This document shows, one piece after another, positions 33,707 through 45,373 of a DNA stretch of 64,000 bases. Location: NCBI RefSeq assembly GCF_029784135.1, contig NC_073746.1, positions 69,937,542 to 70,001,541 on the forward strand, in the 5' to 3' direction. The translations under genes and the position numbers were made by a program. The notes beneath the pieces were generated by a model that saw only the letters and a list, made by a program, of their open reading frames with translations, had not been told where the DNA came from and searched no databases. The number at the start of each line of letters is the position of its first letter. The stretch's first letter is position 1. This DNA is from Toxorhynchites rutilus septentrionalis (taxonomy: Eukaryota > Arthropoda > Insecta > Diptera > Culicidae).

Positions 33707-35270
33707 CACTGGTGGAAATATATATATCGCCACAATCATTTTTGGTGTTAGCTTTTGCATCAGTGTAACTGTCAATTCCGTAGGTTTATTATTGTACGCA
33801 CACTAGTATACACAGCCAAATAATGGAAACCTTTTGAGCTTTAACTGTGTGTGTGAGCAAAGAGCACTTGTTTTGTGTATTTTGAGATGGAAATATATAT
33901 AACGCCACCATGTCGATTACTTAGCTTAGCTCGTTTACTTACGCTTAACGTTAGTGTAATTCGAAAATAACTGGGAGTCAAGTCAATTAAAGGTTGTTAG
34001 CAAATTGAAAAAAAGCATAGGCACATTTTAAGTAATATATTTTTCCAATTTTCAAGGACCATGCCGAAGGGAACGATTTTAACGGAGAAGGAGCGTGGTA
34101 AAATCGATGTTTTGAAGGACGAAGGATTTTCTCTCCGCGAGATAGCGCGTAGAATTGGAAGGAGCAGAGATGCCGTGACAAACTATATCCGGTTGGGTGC
34201 TCAGTACGCCACAAAGAAGCGTCCCGGACGACGTCCTCGCCTAACAGATAGGGACAAACGACATATCAAGCGCCTCGCTGTTGAGTCTAAACTTTCATCA
34301 GCAAAAATAAAAGCTGAAATGAATATTCCAGTAACCAGTCGTCGTATCCGTCAAGTTCTAAGCTCCGACGCGAACATTTCGTACAGGAAATCCGTACCTG
34401 TACCGCGACTACTTCCTCGGCATAAGAAGGCACGACTGAATTTCGCCGAGAAATTCCAATTCTGGGATGAAGAGTGGTCTAGAGTGGTTTTCAGCGATGA
34501 GAAAAAGTTTAATTTGGACGGCCCTGACGGTTCTGCTGACTGATGGCAAGATAAACGGAAGAAAAAACCAACAAGAGAATCTCGCAACTTCGGAGGAGGA
34601 ACCGTAATGGTTTGGGCAGGCATCAGTGATGCTGGGAAAACTCCAATCTGCTTCATATCAACAAGAATGAATTCCGAGAAGTACTGCAAACTGCTGGAGG
34701 AGGTTTTGATTCCTTTTTAGGACGACGTTATGGACGAAATGCATGCAGCAAGTAACACCAAAAACTTTCTAACGGCCCATAACATTCCTGTTCTTGATTG
34801 GCCATCATGTAGTCGGGACTTAAATCCCATTGAGAATTCTTGGGGAATTTTGTCAGCAAATGTATTTGCACAGGGCAAAAAATCTCAAACAGCTGGAAAA
34901 AACTATCATCAACGAGTGGGCTAAAATTACTCCGAACACGGTAAAATCCCTCATTCAGTCTATACCAAGGATGCTGCAAGAGGTCATTGTGAAGAAAGGC
35001 GAAGCAACACACTACTAATTACAATAATAGTCTGGAAATAAAGTGAATAAATACATATTTTCAAAGTGGTGTAATATTTATTTCCACCTCAAAATAACGA
35101 AATAAACTAACACTTTATGCATAGTCATTTAATTCATTTAATTCCACATTGCTCAACAGGCACCAAATGGTAGGTAATCGTTCTAAGATTCTAAAAATAC
35201 AATAACAAAATATCTTTGATCGAGAACTTTGCAAAAAAGCAGGGATGGCGTTATATATATTTCCACCAGT
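33707..35270 (+). mobile_element. Tc3-like transposon, 1.56 kb
   Basis: Ends CACTGGTGGAAATATATATA and its inverse TATATATATTTCCACCAGTG, flanked by TA (33705-33706, 35271-35272). A second, internal copy of the end motif lies at 33887-33912, as in Tc3 elements where transposase binds internal sites. One transposase gene is inside, on the same strand. Insertion splits the L1 codons HTI|QRADG. Confidence 0.92.
34061..35018 (+). pseudogene. Tc3-like transposase, broken
   Basis: Starts MPKGTILTEKERGKIDVL with the paired helix-turn-helix region (SLREIARRIGRSRDAVTNYI) and a GRPR-type linker (RPGRRPRLTDRDK). The first catalytic D is in VVFSDEKKFNLDG. In-frame stops follow at about 34541 and 34719. 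The second catalytic D segment is deleted (VMDEMHAASNT), and the E lies in RDLNPIENSWGIL. A final frameshift near 34890 gives LEKTIINEWAKITPNTVKSL to the stop at 35018. It cannot encode an active enzyme. Confidence 0.9.
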
Positions 35271-35574
35271 GTACAGCGAGCAGATGGAGCGAATTGTCTC
35301 CATTGCCATGCTGCTGAAGAAACGCTCATACATAAATTCAGCGAGTGCTCTCGAGTTGCGGCAGCATGGGCAGTAGTACAGCGGAAAATGACAGCAACAC
35401 TGGGTGGATGGCAGAGATTATCGTGTGAGGAATTACTAAGGCCGGTATTGCACCACATCACGAAAACGAAACGAAATGAAATATTGAAAACATTCATGAA
35501 TTATGTTGATTGCATTAACGAACTCAATGGCACACTAGACATTGGTTCTTTAGAATTTCATTTGAATTTAAATT
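35271..35574 (+). pseudogene. L1-clade ORF2, C-terminal end
   Basis: QRADGANCLHCHAAEETLIH-KFSEC is the C-terminal Cys/His motif of these elements, followed by LLRPVLHHITKTKRNEILK and a stop at 35572-35574. A 50-bp 3' UTR and A-run follow. Confidence 0.85.
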
Positions 35575-35634
35575 AACAATAATGTAAATATTTTAAATGA
35601 AAAATAAACTTGACTTTTCGAACAAAAAAAAAAC

Positions 35635-36260
35635 TGTTGCCAATGAACTTTCTATCCTGAACTTTCGGCAAGTGGTTCGCTTGATCTACAATCAGAATGT
35701 TATTCACCATACAGATTACTGCTGCCTGAAAGAGAAATTGTTTCGAAATTCGAAATTCCATCTTGTTAGAGGAATTCCATTTTATTATGATTTTTTCTAA
35801 GATGACGACGATAATCGCGGATCGATTGTGCTCCTGCAGCATGAAAATCGACCTATGGATATGGGGTCGAATATTATTAAATCTCATAATCTTATCTGTT
35901 CAGAGTATGGGTTCGCCGTCCCATTAGTCGAGTTCAGTGAATCAGTTTTTTTTTCACTGGAAAACAGTGAAATTGACGTATCACCTGTAGGAGGAGTATG
36001 TTATTAAGTTAACAGAAGAAGAGATTAATGTCATCCACAGTTCTTGTTCACAAAGAACAAGAAACAATAACATCATATCTGCTATAAGTGTTATTGGAAA
36101 TATGACCTGAACTGGAATTTCCGTTTATTTAGGTCAAATGGTTCCGAACTGAGCGTTTCACCAAAACTGGAATGTTTTCACTATTGAATTTTGCTAATAG
36201 AAGCACCGGTAAGCTTCTTCGTTTTTTTTCAAAAATTTATTCTGTATTCTGCAAACATGG
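35635..36260. other. No gene recognised
   Basis: No motif or element end recognised between the L1 tail and the mariner. Confidence 0.35.
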
Positions 36261-36268
36261 TTACAGAT

Positions 36269-37064
36269 TTAATATTCAAAGTATTGCCCATCGTTAGTCA
36301 CAATTTTTTTCCACCTTTCTGGCAATTCACGGATCCCTTTGCGGAAATAATCGGCCGGTTTGTCGGCTAACCACGAATCGATCCAATTTTCGACTTCATC
36401 AGAATTGGAGAAGTGCTGGTGAACCAGGCCATGTTGCATCGATCGAAAAAAAGTAGTAATCAGACGGAGCAATGTCTGGAGAATACGACGGGTGAGATAG
36501 GACCCCCCATTTCAGCGTTTCGAAAAATGTTTTGACCGGTTTCGCGACATGCGATCGAGCACTGTCGTGCTGCAAAATAACTTTATCGTGTCTTTGCTCG
36601 TATTGTGGCCGTTTTTCCTTCAGTGCACGGATCAAACGCCTCAATTGTCGTCGATAGAGGTTCCCCGTAATGGTTTCATTCGATTTTAGCAGCTCATAGT
36701 ACCTTCCATAGAACCTTCTGGCCCTGAATATTCCGCGCGGCCGTCGTTGTTGATACATGGCCGGGGTATCCATACGTTGCCCGACGTTTAGGATTGTCGT
36801 AATGGACCTAATTTTCATCGTCAGTAACGATTCGATGCAAAAACCCTTTCTTTTATGCCGTTGGAGCGGTTGTTCGCACGTGAAAAAACGGCGTTGGACT
36901 TCTCGTGGCTTCAATTCATACGGCACCCAATGCCCTATCTTTCGGATCATTCCCATTGCTTTCAAACGATCGGATAGCGTTTGCTGAGCTACTCCAAGTG
37001 TAGCCGCAGGTTCTTGTGGCTTTTGTGACGAATCTTGATCGAGTAAATCCTCCAATTCTTCATC
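36269..37064 (-). pseudogene. mariner (DD34D) transposase, broken
   Basis: Minus strand: DEELEDLLDQDSSQ, TLGVAQQTLSDRLKAMGMIR (helix-turn-helix), GHWVPYELKPREVQRRFFTC (WVPHEL motif). The first catalytic D region reads TDDEN-stop-VHYDNPKRR in another frame. Then come YYELLKSNETITGNLYRRQL, ILQHDSARSH (D) and YSPDIAPSDYYFF (D), with 34 residues between these two aspartates, as in classical mariners. A frameshift near 36440 precedes the C-terminus LPERWKKIVTNDGQYFEY. The first third is missing and inverted repeats are not recognisable. Confidence 0.88.
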
Positions 37065-37242
37065 TTACCGGTACACCTAATATTTTATTAACTAGCACTA
37101 CACAGAAGTTCACTGGCATACCCAGTTTTCAAAATGAATAAGGTCATTTGTCCTTGCTACAACAGTTTTGTTTGATTGATTGATTCATGTGGCCAAAACA
37201 GGAAAATCATGCAGCTTCCACCATTTTATGGGTTTTAGTTCG

Positions 37243-38203
37243 TAGGGGAAAAGGGGGGAATTCGGACCACCTAATCGCTAATCGCCTAATATTTCCAAAC
37301 CAATACGGTCTGAATAAAAAATGCCACATTGTATACTAAGCTACACTTGTTTTCTCTCAATCAATAATGTTTTATTATTATATCAAGCTTTAAACTACCA
37401 AATATATCATAAAATAAAAGTGGGGTGATTTGGTCCAGTGCGTATTTCATCGAAAAAAAACATACTTATGTTTATGTAAAGTATTTTGAAATAATGTTAC
37501 AATCAGTAACAGTGTTCTGGGATCGATACCGGGTGTCTTGGACAGATTCCAGACCAAAAAAATTGGATTGAGACCATCTCGAATTCTGCATGGATTTGTT
37601 CACTGTTGTTCGAGCATTTCCAAACACTTTCGATGCTTGGTCAAAGAATATCCGTTCTTGATGGCCTGCGTTGCTCTTTCAAGCTCCTCCTTCTCCCAAA
37701 GTTGTCTGCCCATCCTCTTTTTGTAATCCAGCGGCATCTGGAATCAGTTAGACCAAAGAAAAGCCTCAAACCTGTAGGACCAATTCACCCCACAGAAACG
37801 TGTTCATGTCACCCCACACAACATGCAAAAATTAAAATGCAATTAATTTAATTTATTGTTATCAAACTTACAGTTCCGCTGCATCAAATTGTTTCTCTTC
37901 TGTAGGCGAACAAAACCTTACTGCACAATACACGAAAAGTTTGTTTGATCAGCGGGAAAAACCTTAAAACCACGATCGGAAAATTCATATTTTTTGACAA
38001 TCAAAGTGCTTGCTGTGTTCATGCTACCATTTCCTTCCTCCTGTCAATTTTTGCAAAAGTTTTTTTACGTTAGTTACATACGGTTCATTAATAAAAGAAG
38101 ATGACATTATAAAAAATCCAAGTTGAGCCGTACTTTTTGAGATAATGGGGTGGTCCAAATCACCCTGTATGTCCAACTCACCCCGTGTTACCCCACCTGG
38201 GTA
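37243..38203 (-). mobile_element. pogo/Tigger-like element with relic DNA-binding domain
   Basis: TA and G-rich ends (GGGGAAAAGGGGGGAATTCG...ACCACC at 37245; GGTGGTCC...CACCCCGTGTTACCCCACC at 38150-38198) are imperfectly inverted and carry repeated GGGTGATTTGG(A/T)CCA words. On the minus strand 37735-37560 encodes a psq-type helix-turn-helix: MPLDYKKRMGRQLWEKEELE, RATQAIKNGYSLT, then after a frameshift KASKVFGNARTTVNKSM. That domain starts pogo/Tigger transposases. The DDE domain is not recognisable. Exact ends are uncertain. Confidence 0.6.
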
Positions 38204-41130
38204 TGATGCATGTGTGCAGTTGCAGTGAATAAACTGTCTTATTAAAAATCTACATTGTGCTTCGAGAACTCTGAAGGACTGTAGAAAATTATTGTAGAAC
38301 GATTCTGTGTTTTATGATACAGCTATTCTATCAAAGAATGGTAAGAATAATCATAGGGATCGACAGTTGCAGTATGAACGGAAGAAGATAATGATTTTTC
38401 AATCTGAAATGGAATTCGCTTGAAGGAGAAAGGCTGAAAGTGAAATGTGAAACAAATGTTTTTGACGTGAGTGTAACTTGACCATTCTACTTCATGAATT
38501 GATAAATAACGTTTACAAAATGTCGCGTGCAGCAATCAAACTTCAGTGAATTTGTTCCATCGGGTTCAAGTCCCTTTTAAATAAGAACGGACTAGAATCT
38601 GCTAGAATCGTGATGTGGCATGGCGAAGAATTAGGTAGCTAGATACCGTAACTATGAACAAATTCAGCTTTCACAATTGCTAACACGTAATTGTAAAGAA
38701 CTGGAAATAACATCGTTTATTTCTTTGTTATAATTTTGATGCGAAACTTTGGTGAGAACAGTATTAATTAACTATAGATATGCAATTCACAGAAAAAAAA
38801 CAAATTCAAAACATATGAAATAAGTTCATCTGTTATTTAAAACGAAAAAGGTTATGTAAATTTTTCAAAATAACAGGCGTATTAAATTTGGAATCACTAG
38901 ATACCAAAATTCCGGTTTACATCCAGCAAAACGAACACATTAGATCTCATAAGCCAACTACCACCGGTAAAATAGACATAAATTTGACTTGTTTCCACTT
39001 ATCTTAAAAAGACACTCCACTTCTCCAGGTCGTACACCATCTCCAACGAGAAATTCTTTCTAATGTCACATCCTAATATAGTTCAAAATGGTGCCGAAAT
39101 TATGCCCCGAACTGCAGTCCATTGAGCCCGAATGAACTGTAGTTACGCCCGTAAATAACGCCCATTTCGAGTGCCCCTTAAAACTACTATTTACAGTTAT
39201 ATGTTTTTATATGTAATCCATCAAAGTTAATCGTTCGCAACATTCCACACGGCGTTTTGACTTTTTGGCAGATTTTCTTTTTGAGATCAGATGAAGGAAT
39301 AATTGATATGTTTCTTTTGCTAATAGTGTTTGGCGTCAGAGATACGATGGAGAGGTTTTCTAAGACTCGAAATAGTCATGACTACTAAATGACTATGACT
39401 ATATGACTGTTATAAATGTTAAGTTACGTAATAAAACAAATAATAATAATAATAATAATAATAAAAAGTGGGTTCTCGTGACTCAGTAGGTTATGCTACT
39501 TTTCAGAAAAGAACTTGACTCTCTTCCGAAAAGAAAATTCAACAGAACTTCGTTTTCTGTCCTGGCAAAGCTTGTGATGTTGTTTTGATTGTTGTTCGCG
39601 ATATTTTGTAAATATATATATACCACATTCGTGTAACAGAATTTTCAATCTGTAATAATGTCATAAACATTCGTATCATATTCAATATACGTGTCTCTTC
39701 TTCCCAGCGTATGTAATTTCATTAAGAAAAGTATCATTGTCTTGTCTATGTCATGAATTAGTTATTGATAGCATCTTTCACCATATTTTCACATCGATTT
39801 TGCGACCTTATACATATATGTTTTCTTATAATTCTTCCAAATATGGCTTAGTCGAATGAATCACACGTTCAAGCTTTCCTGAGCTGAAGTTGTCAGTTTC
39901 ATCGTTTTTCATTATACGAATACAATTCATTCGATCGAAGAAAACGCGAGGAATCTGTTCGACGCAGAAATCAGTGGACAAGACGGACAATGGGGGTAAG
40001 ATAGACTTTTTTTCAGCTTCCCGTTCTGTTTATGTTTCAGTAATAAGCATTGGGAAACACGTTTTACTGAAGCCATTGATCACTTTTTCTAAGTTTCCAA
40101 AACTACAATGGTCTTATTAATCTATCCATATTATCCCCTGTTCAGTCAAGTATGTGTACCAGTGCTTGGAAATATCTGTATCATATCAATCTTTTCAGCT
40201 GAATTTCCGACCACATTCGATCATTATACCATGGAATTCGGGATACCGAAAATGAACCAACGCCGAACCTCACAATCACAGCAAGCCACTCACAGTTGAT
40301 TCATCCAGTTTTGTTCATTCTGTTTTTCGTTCTGTTCTGCGTTCACGGAATGTGAGCAAAAGAAAATATTCAGCATTTCACTATCATATTCACTATCAGC
40401 ATCATTCTCGGACACTGACGAAACGGCGAAATTCGTTGAGGAAGATAACGAAGTACAGAATGTTCATAATAGTGACAAGAAATTAAATTGTTCAAGCTTG
40501 CAAGGTTTCCATCTAAGTTAAACTGCTTTCATTTTACATGGTGAATATGCAATTCCAATTCCATTTGTCAGAAATGCTTCGAAAGACTCCAATTCCGATG
40601 TAAAAAAACACCGTTTTGACTCAAATTTTGATTTTTTTGATTTTTGACTCAAATTCCGAACATACGAACATAAAATGGTGGTGTCCAAGACACGACCGCA
40701 ATGGAAATATTTTGAGCTTCCTTTCGCAAACGGATTAAACTGTGCTATAGGATTAGCGGATGAAATTGCCAACATCCAGCTTTGGCTGACACGGCTGCAT
40801 TCGCTTCTCGGATCTATTATGCGGAAAACCTCCTCGCCGTCCAAACCTATGCAATCCTTAGCTCTGTGTGTGCATGCAGATATTGCTCTTTTGTTGGCAT
40901 TTCCGCTTGCGCCACCGATTTCCGTTGCCCTTTCAGAGTAACACCAAAAATAAGCAAGGCACTGACTCAATAGGGCGCTTGCAACGTGCATATGTATTAG
41001 TGAAAGAGATCGCTGCATAGGGCAGGCAAAAGAGATCGCTGCATAGGATTTATATGGATCGACAAGATTGAGCTTTTGTTTAAATAATTATTTTACCGAA
41101 ATAGTTATAGAAAGTACTCGCTACACTATA
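38204..41130. other. No gene recognised; simple repeats
   Basis: Mostly AT-rich DNA. It holds an (AAT)n run at 39439-39464, AT-rich simple sequence near 39610, a GGTGTCCAAGACACGACCGC fragment at 40681-40700 that matches the end of repeat family A, and a 19-bp direct repeat AAAGAGATCGCTGCATAGG at 41003 and 41030. Open frames at 39890 and 40518 have no recognised domain. Confidence 0.4.
39439..39464. repeat. (AAT)n microsatellite
   Basis: About eight perfect AAT units. Confidence 0.95.
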
Positions 41131-41324
41131 TTAACCCTTTGCACTCGAGGCGCTTTTCTGTCGGGTGAATCAGTAATCTCACGCGCTCACGCTTATTTCA
41201 TGAATTCGTTATTGTTAACTTAAAATAATTTTCGACACAATAAGACACTTGAAACTCGTATATTTTTACATTATACATACTTTTTTAGCTTAATGAAGTA
41301 CAATTACTAAAAATTATGTTCTAT

Positions 41325-41515
41325 AATGTTGCTTCTTGTGATATTTTTATGAAACAATCTCCAATGTGCATTCTTGGCTTGTCGGGGCATGTGTCACAGT
41401 AGTACACAGTTTGTCGCCTTTGGCCGGACGTTCTTCGGGAACAAACCTTGCAATTTTTTTTTGTCCCATCAAAATAACATGCAGCTTCCCATTTAGTCGG
41501 GTCACTTCAGAAGTG
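41325..41515 (-). pseudogene. piggyBac transposase, C-terminal Cys-rich domain
   Basis: Reads KNCKVCSRRTSGQRRQTVYYC then DTCPDKPRMHIGDCFIKIS. The CxxC...C..C...H..CF spacing matches the C-terminal cross-brace zinc domain of piggyBac transposases, which binds the element ends. Confidence 0.75.
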
Positions 41516-41708
41516 CTCTGTGAAGAAGAAGCTGTGCTAAGTTGTTTCTGTCGGAAATCTCCTCTCAGTTGATCAAAGTTTTCAAATCTTGCAGATGGCT
41601 AAGCGGCCCTTCGTTTCTCTGCTTTTTAACTGAATATAAATATATGAATTAATGGAGCAGATATCTAAACCCCAAAAAATAGATTTCGCCACCATTTTAC
41701 AGATTTCC

Positions 41709-41840
41709 TCAGAAAACAATATGTTGAAGCCAGTTGGTCAGCTCAGCTGTCAGCTGTCTATGTGGTGATGTAATTTCGTTCGTTATTGCAGAAAAATTTA
41801 ACTCATCTTCACTAGAAGTAATTTCGTCGTCGTGTTCCAT
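41709..41840 (-). pseudogene. piggyBac transposase, N-terminal piece
   Basis: The ATG at 41840 gives MEHDDEITSSEDELNFS, the acidic start common in this family, and a stop occurs at 41709. The catalytic domain that should follow is deleted. Confidence 0.5.
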
Positions 41841-42399
41841 ACTTATTGGGCTCACAAACTTTGAAAGATATATTGCGATCGCCAAGAAGACTGAGTTCGA
41901 ACTGATGTCGAAGACAAAGTCCTACTTCGCTATAGGAGATGAAAGTGGTGCCGCAGACTAAACATCGTGGCGATAAGCAGCCATTCACGCATAGTTTGGG
42001 ACTTATGTATTGGTGGCCCTGTCGGCTACGCTAAAAAGGTTGCTTGTGTATGTGTCATAAACAGTTTGCGGTACAGCTTTCATCTCCTATGGCGATAGAA
42101 TCACCCGAGATAAGACATTTAGACGAGTCGACCGCGAGTAATCGGTTTCCTATTTCATTAACCATAGAATTAAGGAAACAACATGTTGATATATGCTAGT
42201 TGAAATATAGTTAAGAGTTTGGCTCCATTAAACTTATGTAACTGAGCCTGTAAAAAAAAAAAAATAAACGGATTAAGACATTTAGACACATCGATCTGAA
42301 TGGTGCCTCTCAGGCACCGCTCGAGTTATTGCATCACATGCAGTGGTGCTCGAGAGGCACCGCTCGAGCGCAAAGGGTTAATAACATGCGAATATATGT

Positions 42400-42775
42400 C
42401 TCTTTACATAAAAATATTCACTTTTAGCGTCAAAGCCATATACATGGAGAAAAATGGAAATTTCTGTTATGGCAATGATCCATATCAATGGAAGCAGATT
42501 GATTCTTCAAAAAGTTTCACAGAAATAATGCAAATTGCACATTGCGATTGTATAGCCAGATTAGATGAAGTGTGCTCCCATTTAGGCTTTGTGCTTTTTG
42601 CCCTGAAATGCTGGTCTCGGGAATTAGTAAACTATAATGAATATTCGTGTGCATATATCCTTAATCGGTGGTTAGTTTCGCCAAAAGAGCAGATTATTAT
42701 GTTGAAATTAAGAACATTAAGAACAAGAACAGAATTAAGAACATTAAGAACATCCAAAAAATCAACCAACCCTTA
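42400..42775 (+). pseudogene. SWIM zinc-finger protein fragment
   Basis: The open frame contains AHCDCIARLDEVCSHLGFVLFAL, a CxC...CxH SWIM-type finger at 42531-42600, preceded by YGNDPYQWKQIDSS. In insects this finger occurs in multicopy proteins followed by a YqaJ-type nuclease domain. Here the following sequence is a degenerate AAGAACATTAAGAACA repeat and a stop, with no nuclease domain. It directly abuts the piggyBac end, so the upstream part may have been displaced. Confidence 0.55.
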
Positions 42776-44711
42776 GATATGATTTCCGGGTACCTGAATG
42801 CTTTGCGGAGAAGTGAAATATGGTTATAAGAAAATTTATCGGAAAAGAAGAAAATCCATCAATTAGCCAATTCATGGAAAATACAAGGAAGCATTCGAAC
42901 GTGAGCTCGAGCCTCTGTGTCTTGAATCTAGGTCCGAACATGCTGATAATTCTTTACTGTTATTTTTTCGATTCAAATCTAGTGGGAAAGTCGCTCAATG
43001 AACATCGCGAAATAGGTGCTAGTAAGTTAAGCAATATGCGTCACACAAAAGCTCTTGTTCGGTAAATAGCTTGCCTAACTGTTTCACAAAGTTCATGTTA
43101 ATTCTGTGAAATATTTCGGGCTAACAGAAAGATCGCAACTATATTTAAATCAACTACAAGAACGTCGATTGATAATGAATCCGCTTCTGCTGCATAGAAG
43201 CCACGAATGTAAACAAATGATGTTTGCCCAACAGATGTTCTGCATGTATGTGTAGCAAGAGCCCTATGAGAAAATCACACACATATCGAGAACAGTCAGA
43301 ACATTCCTGAAAATTCAATGGCAATGAATAAATGTGAATGAATTCTCATGACTCGAGCTTTAAGGAAAGCTCAGATAGCACAGAATGAATGTGAATGAAC
43401 ACAGTTGTAAATTCGTTTGCCGTCGAATGAATGACAGCAGCATCGACAAGCAAAATAAACGCGCTACACTGATAAAAATATATCTTCAATATTACTTAAC
43501 GAGCTCAATATTTCCAAGGCCTGATGTATACTGCTTTTATTATATTTTATTTAAACATCAAAACCCGATTTTTTCTTGTTGCACATATGGATGGTGTTAT
43601 CTTGTTTAAGTGGTACACTTGTTCCCCTCGTTTTCAGTCCTCCATTAGTAAAAGACCCAGGAAAACAAGCAACCCTCGTAAAAAAGTTATACAGTTACAT
43701 AGCGCTAAGTTGTTCTCCTCCCTAATGGGCTAACGCGAAATTTATTTAAGACCTTTCATTTCACATTCCTTCGTACCATGTGAAGTTCTGAAGAGGAAGA
43801 TAAAAAAAAGGTAACCGATTCTACACAGTTGAACAGGCCACTAAGCACGATAGATTTGCAGTACGAGAAAATGCCAGTATCATTGGAAAACTAGTGGTCG
43901 GAATACTTCAAAAGACAAACGACCTTCAAATTCGATGAGCCTCACCATGAGCCTTGTGGTGGCCTAAAACTACATTCGAGATGCCTTTTGACTATTGCAG
44001 TCGAAGTCAGGAAGAATTGTGGGGGGATCAGATAGACCAGATAGGAAAGTTATAATACATGAACGTGTGATTCTGAAGCTAAGGATGGAAACGCTGACTG
44101 ATACAATTCGATCTATGAAGCTCAACTGATAAGTTGCACATCACAATCAATACAATGTATGAAACATTCAAATAAACAGCTACCGATCTTTTTCTTCAAA
44201 CTGACCAAGAAAATCCTTGGGTATCCATTATCAGAAGAAATCCTGACGTTATATCATCTTACTTGCAGGATTATTAAACGACCATTAGACACATGGTTTC
44301 CCTTGCTATATTCAATTAAATAAGCGACTGATGTTGGACTACAAGCTGGTTAAGAGCGGCGCGACAAACTAAAATAAATAATACGATCTCTCACTGGTAT
44401 TCCGAGCAGAGTCCAATCAGTCCTCAGAACCCACTAAGTTGCCAGTCTTCGAGGTGAAGAGAAGAGATGCAGATTGTGCCATATTGACTTCTTTTTTAAT
44501 GTGACGGAAAACATCCCTGTGAATGGGATTCCCTGTGAATGTGATTCAGTGTGTCGATTTAGTTTCGGAGCAAGTAGTGAAAATGACCTTTCAAAGAAAT
44601 TATTTAAATATTTGTTGATTTTACTATTCGAAGTTGTTGCCTCTTACTTCAAGGAACGTTTCAAATTGGTTTCAAGGCGTTTCAAATTCGTACTCTAGCT
44701 CATTTTGAGAA
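42776..44711. other. No gene recognised
   Basis: Broken frames without recognisable domains. No inverted ends or target duplications were found by eye. Confidence 0.3.
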
Positions 44712-45335
44712 ATGACGATCGATCTTTTTTTGCTTGGTGTATTTCATTGCCCACCTAGGGTGGACTGTGCCGATGTATTAAATCGAAAGTTGTTTGAGTT
44801 TTCTTTTTGTTATTCTAACGGTATATTAATAGGGGATCTCAACACGGACTTAAATACGACAATCAAAAGCTTGCGGTTTCGTAATGTAATTGACAATCTC
44901 GGATTTGAATGCATAAATCAAGAGCCCACTCACTTCTATCGTGGGGGATGCTCTCTAATTGATTTATTATTAACAAACAATGAAGATTTTATCGTTAACT
45001 TCAATCAAGTAGCGGCGCCGGGCTTTTCTAAACACGATATAATTTTTTCGTCAATTGACGTTGCTTGTGTTCCTTCTAATCAACCGAAGTTCTTCAGAGA
45101 CTATAGACGAATTGACTATGACCAATTATTTAGTAATTTGGCTCAAATCGACTGGACCTTACTCTTTAGCATGCATGATACAGATCTTGCAGTTGATTTT
45201 ATAAACATGCGTATATTAGACCTTTTTGATAGGTTCGTTCCAATCCGAACCTGTCGCTCCAGATCAAATAATTTTAATTTTGATGAACAAATTCCTAATG
45301 CCATGATTCCGAGAAATGTTGCATACAGTGGATGA
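44712..45335 (+). pseudogene. CR1/L2-like endonuclease domain
   Basis: Begins inside the domain (FLLGVFHCPPRVDCADVL). It has the catalytic motif GILIGDLNTDL, FECINQEPTHFYRGGCSLID and the terminal FSKHDIIFSSI (HD motif). The N-terminal metal-binding motif is missing. The frame is lost after about 45330. Confidence 0.85.
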
Positions 45336-45373
45336 GAAGTGCATAAGCCAATGCTGATTACGTTTCCTCTGTT

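Larger units (their letters stand above)
28131..35633 (+). mobile_element. L1-clade non-LTR retrotransposon with three nested insertions
   Basis: Carries ORF1 with a zinc knuckle, then ORF2 with L1-type endonuclease, reverse transcriptase and a C-terminal Cys/His motif, and ends in an A-run at 35624-35632. Three later elements interrupt ORF2 at 31233-32827, 33138-33458 and 33707-35270. The ORF2 frame rejoins cleanly across each, which proves order of insertion. Without them the element is about 4 kb. It also has an internal deletion between endonuclease and RT (about 29990-30180) and several frameshifts, so it is dead. Confidence 0.9.
41135..42377 (-). mobile_element. piggyBac-type transposon, internally deleted (1.24 kb)
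   Basis: TTAA at 41131-41134 and 42378-42381 flanks ends CCCTTTGCACTCGAGG and its near inverse GCTCGAGCGCAAAGGG (one mismatch in the first 15 bases). A TTAA target and a CCC start are diagnostic of piggyBac. A second inverted CTCGAGAGGCACCGCTCGAG motif lies just inside the right end. Pieces of a transposase remain on the minus strand, the N-terminus at 41840-41709 and the C-terminal cysteine domain at 41515-41325. The catalytic middle is gone. Confidence 0.9.
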
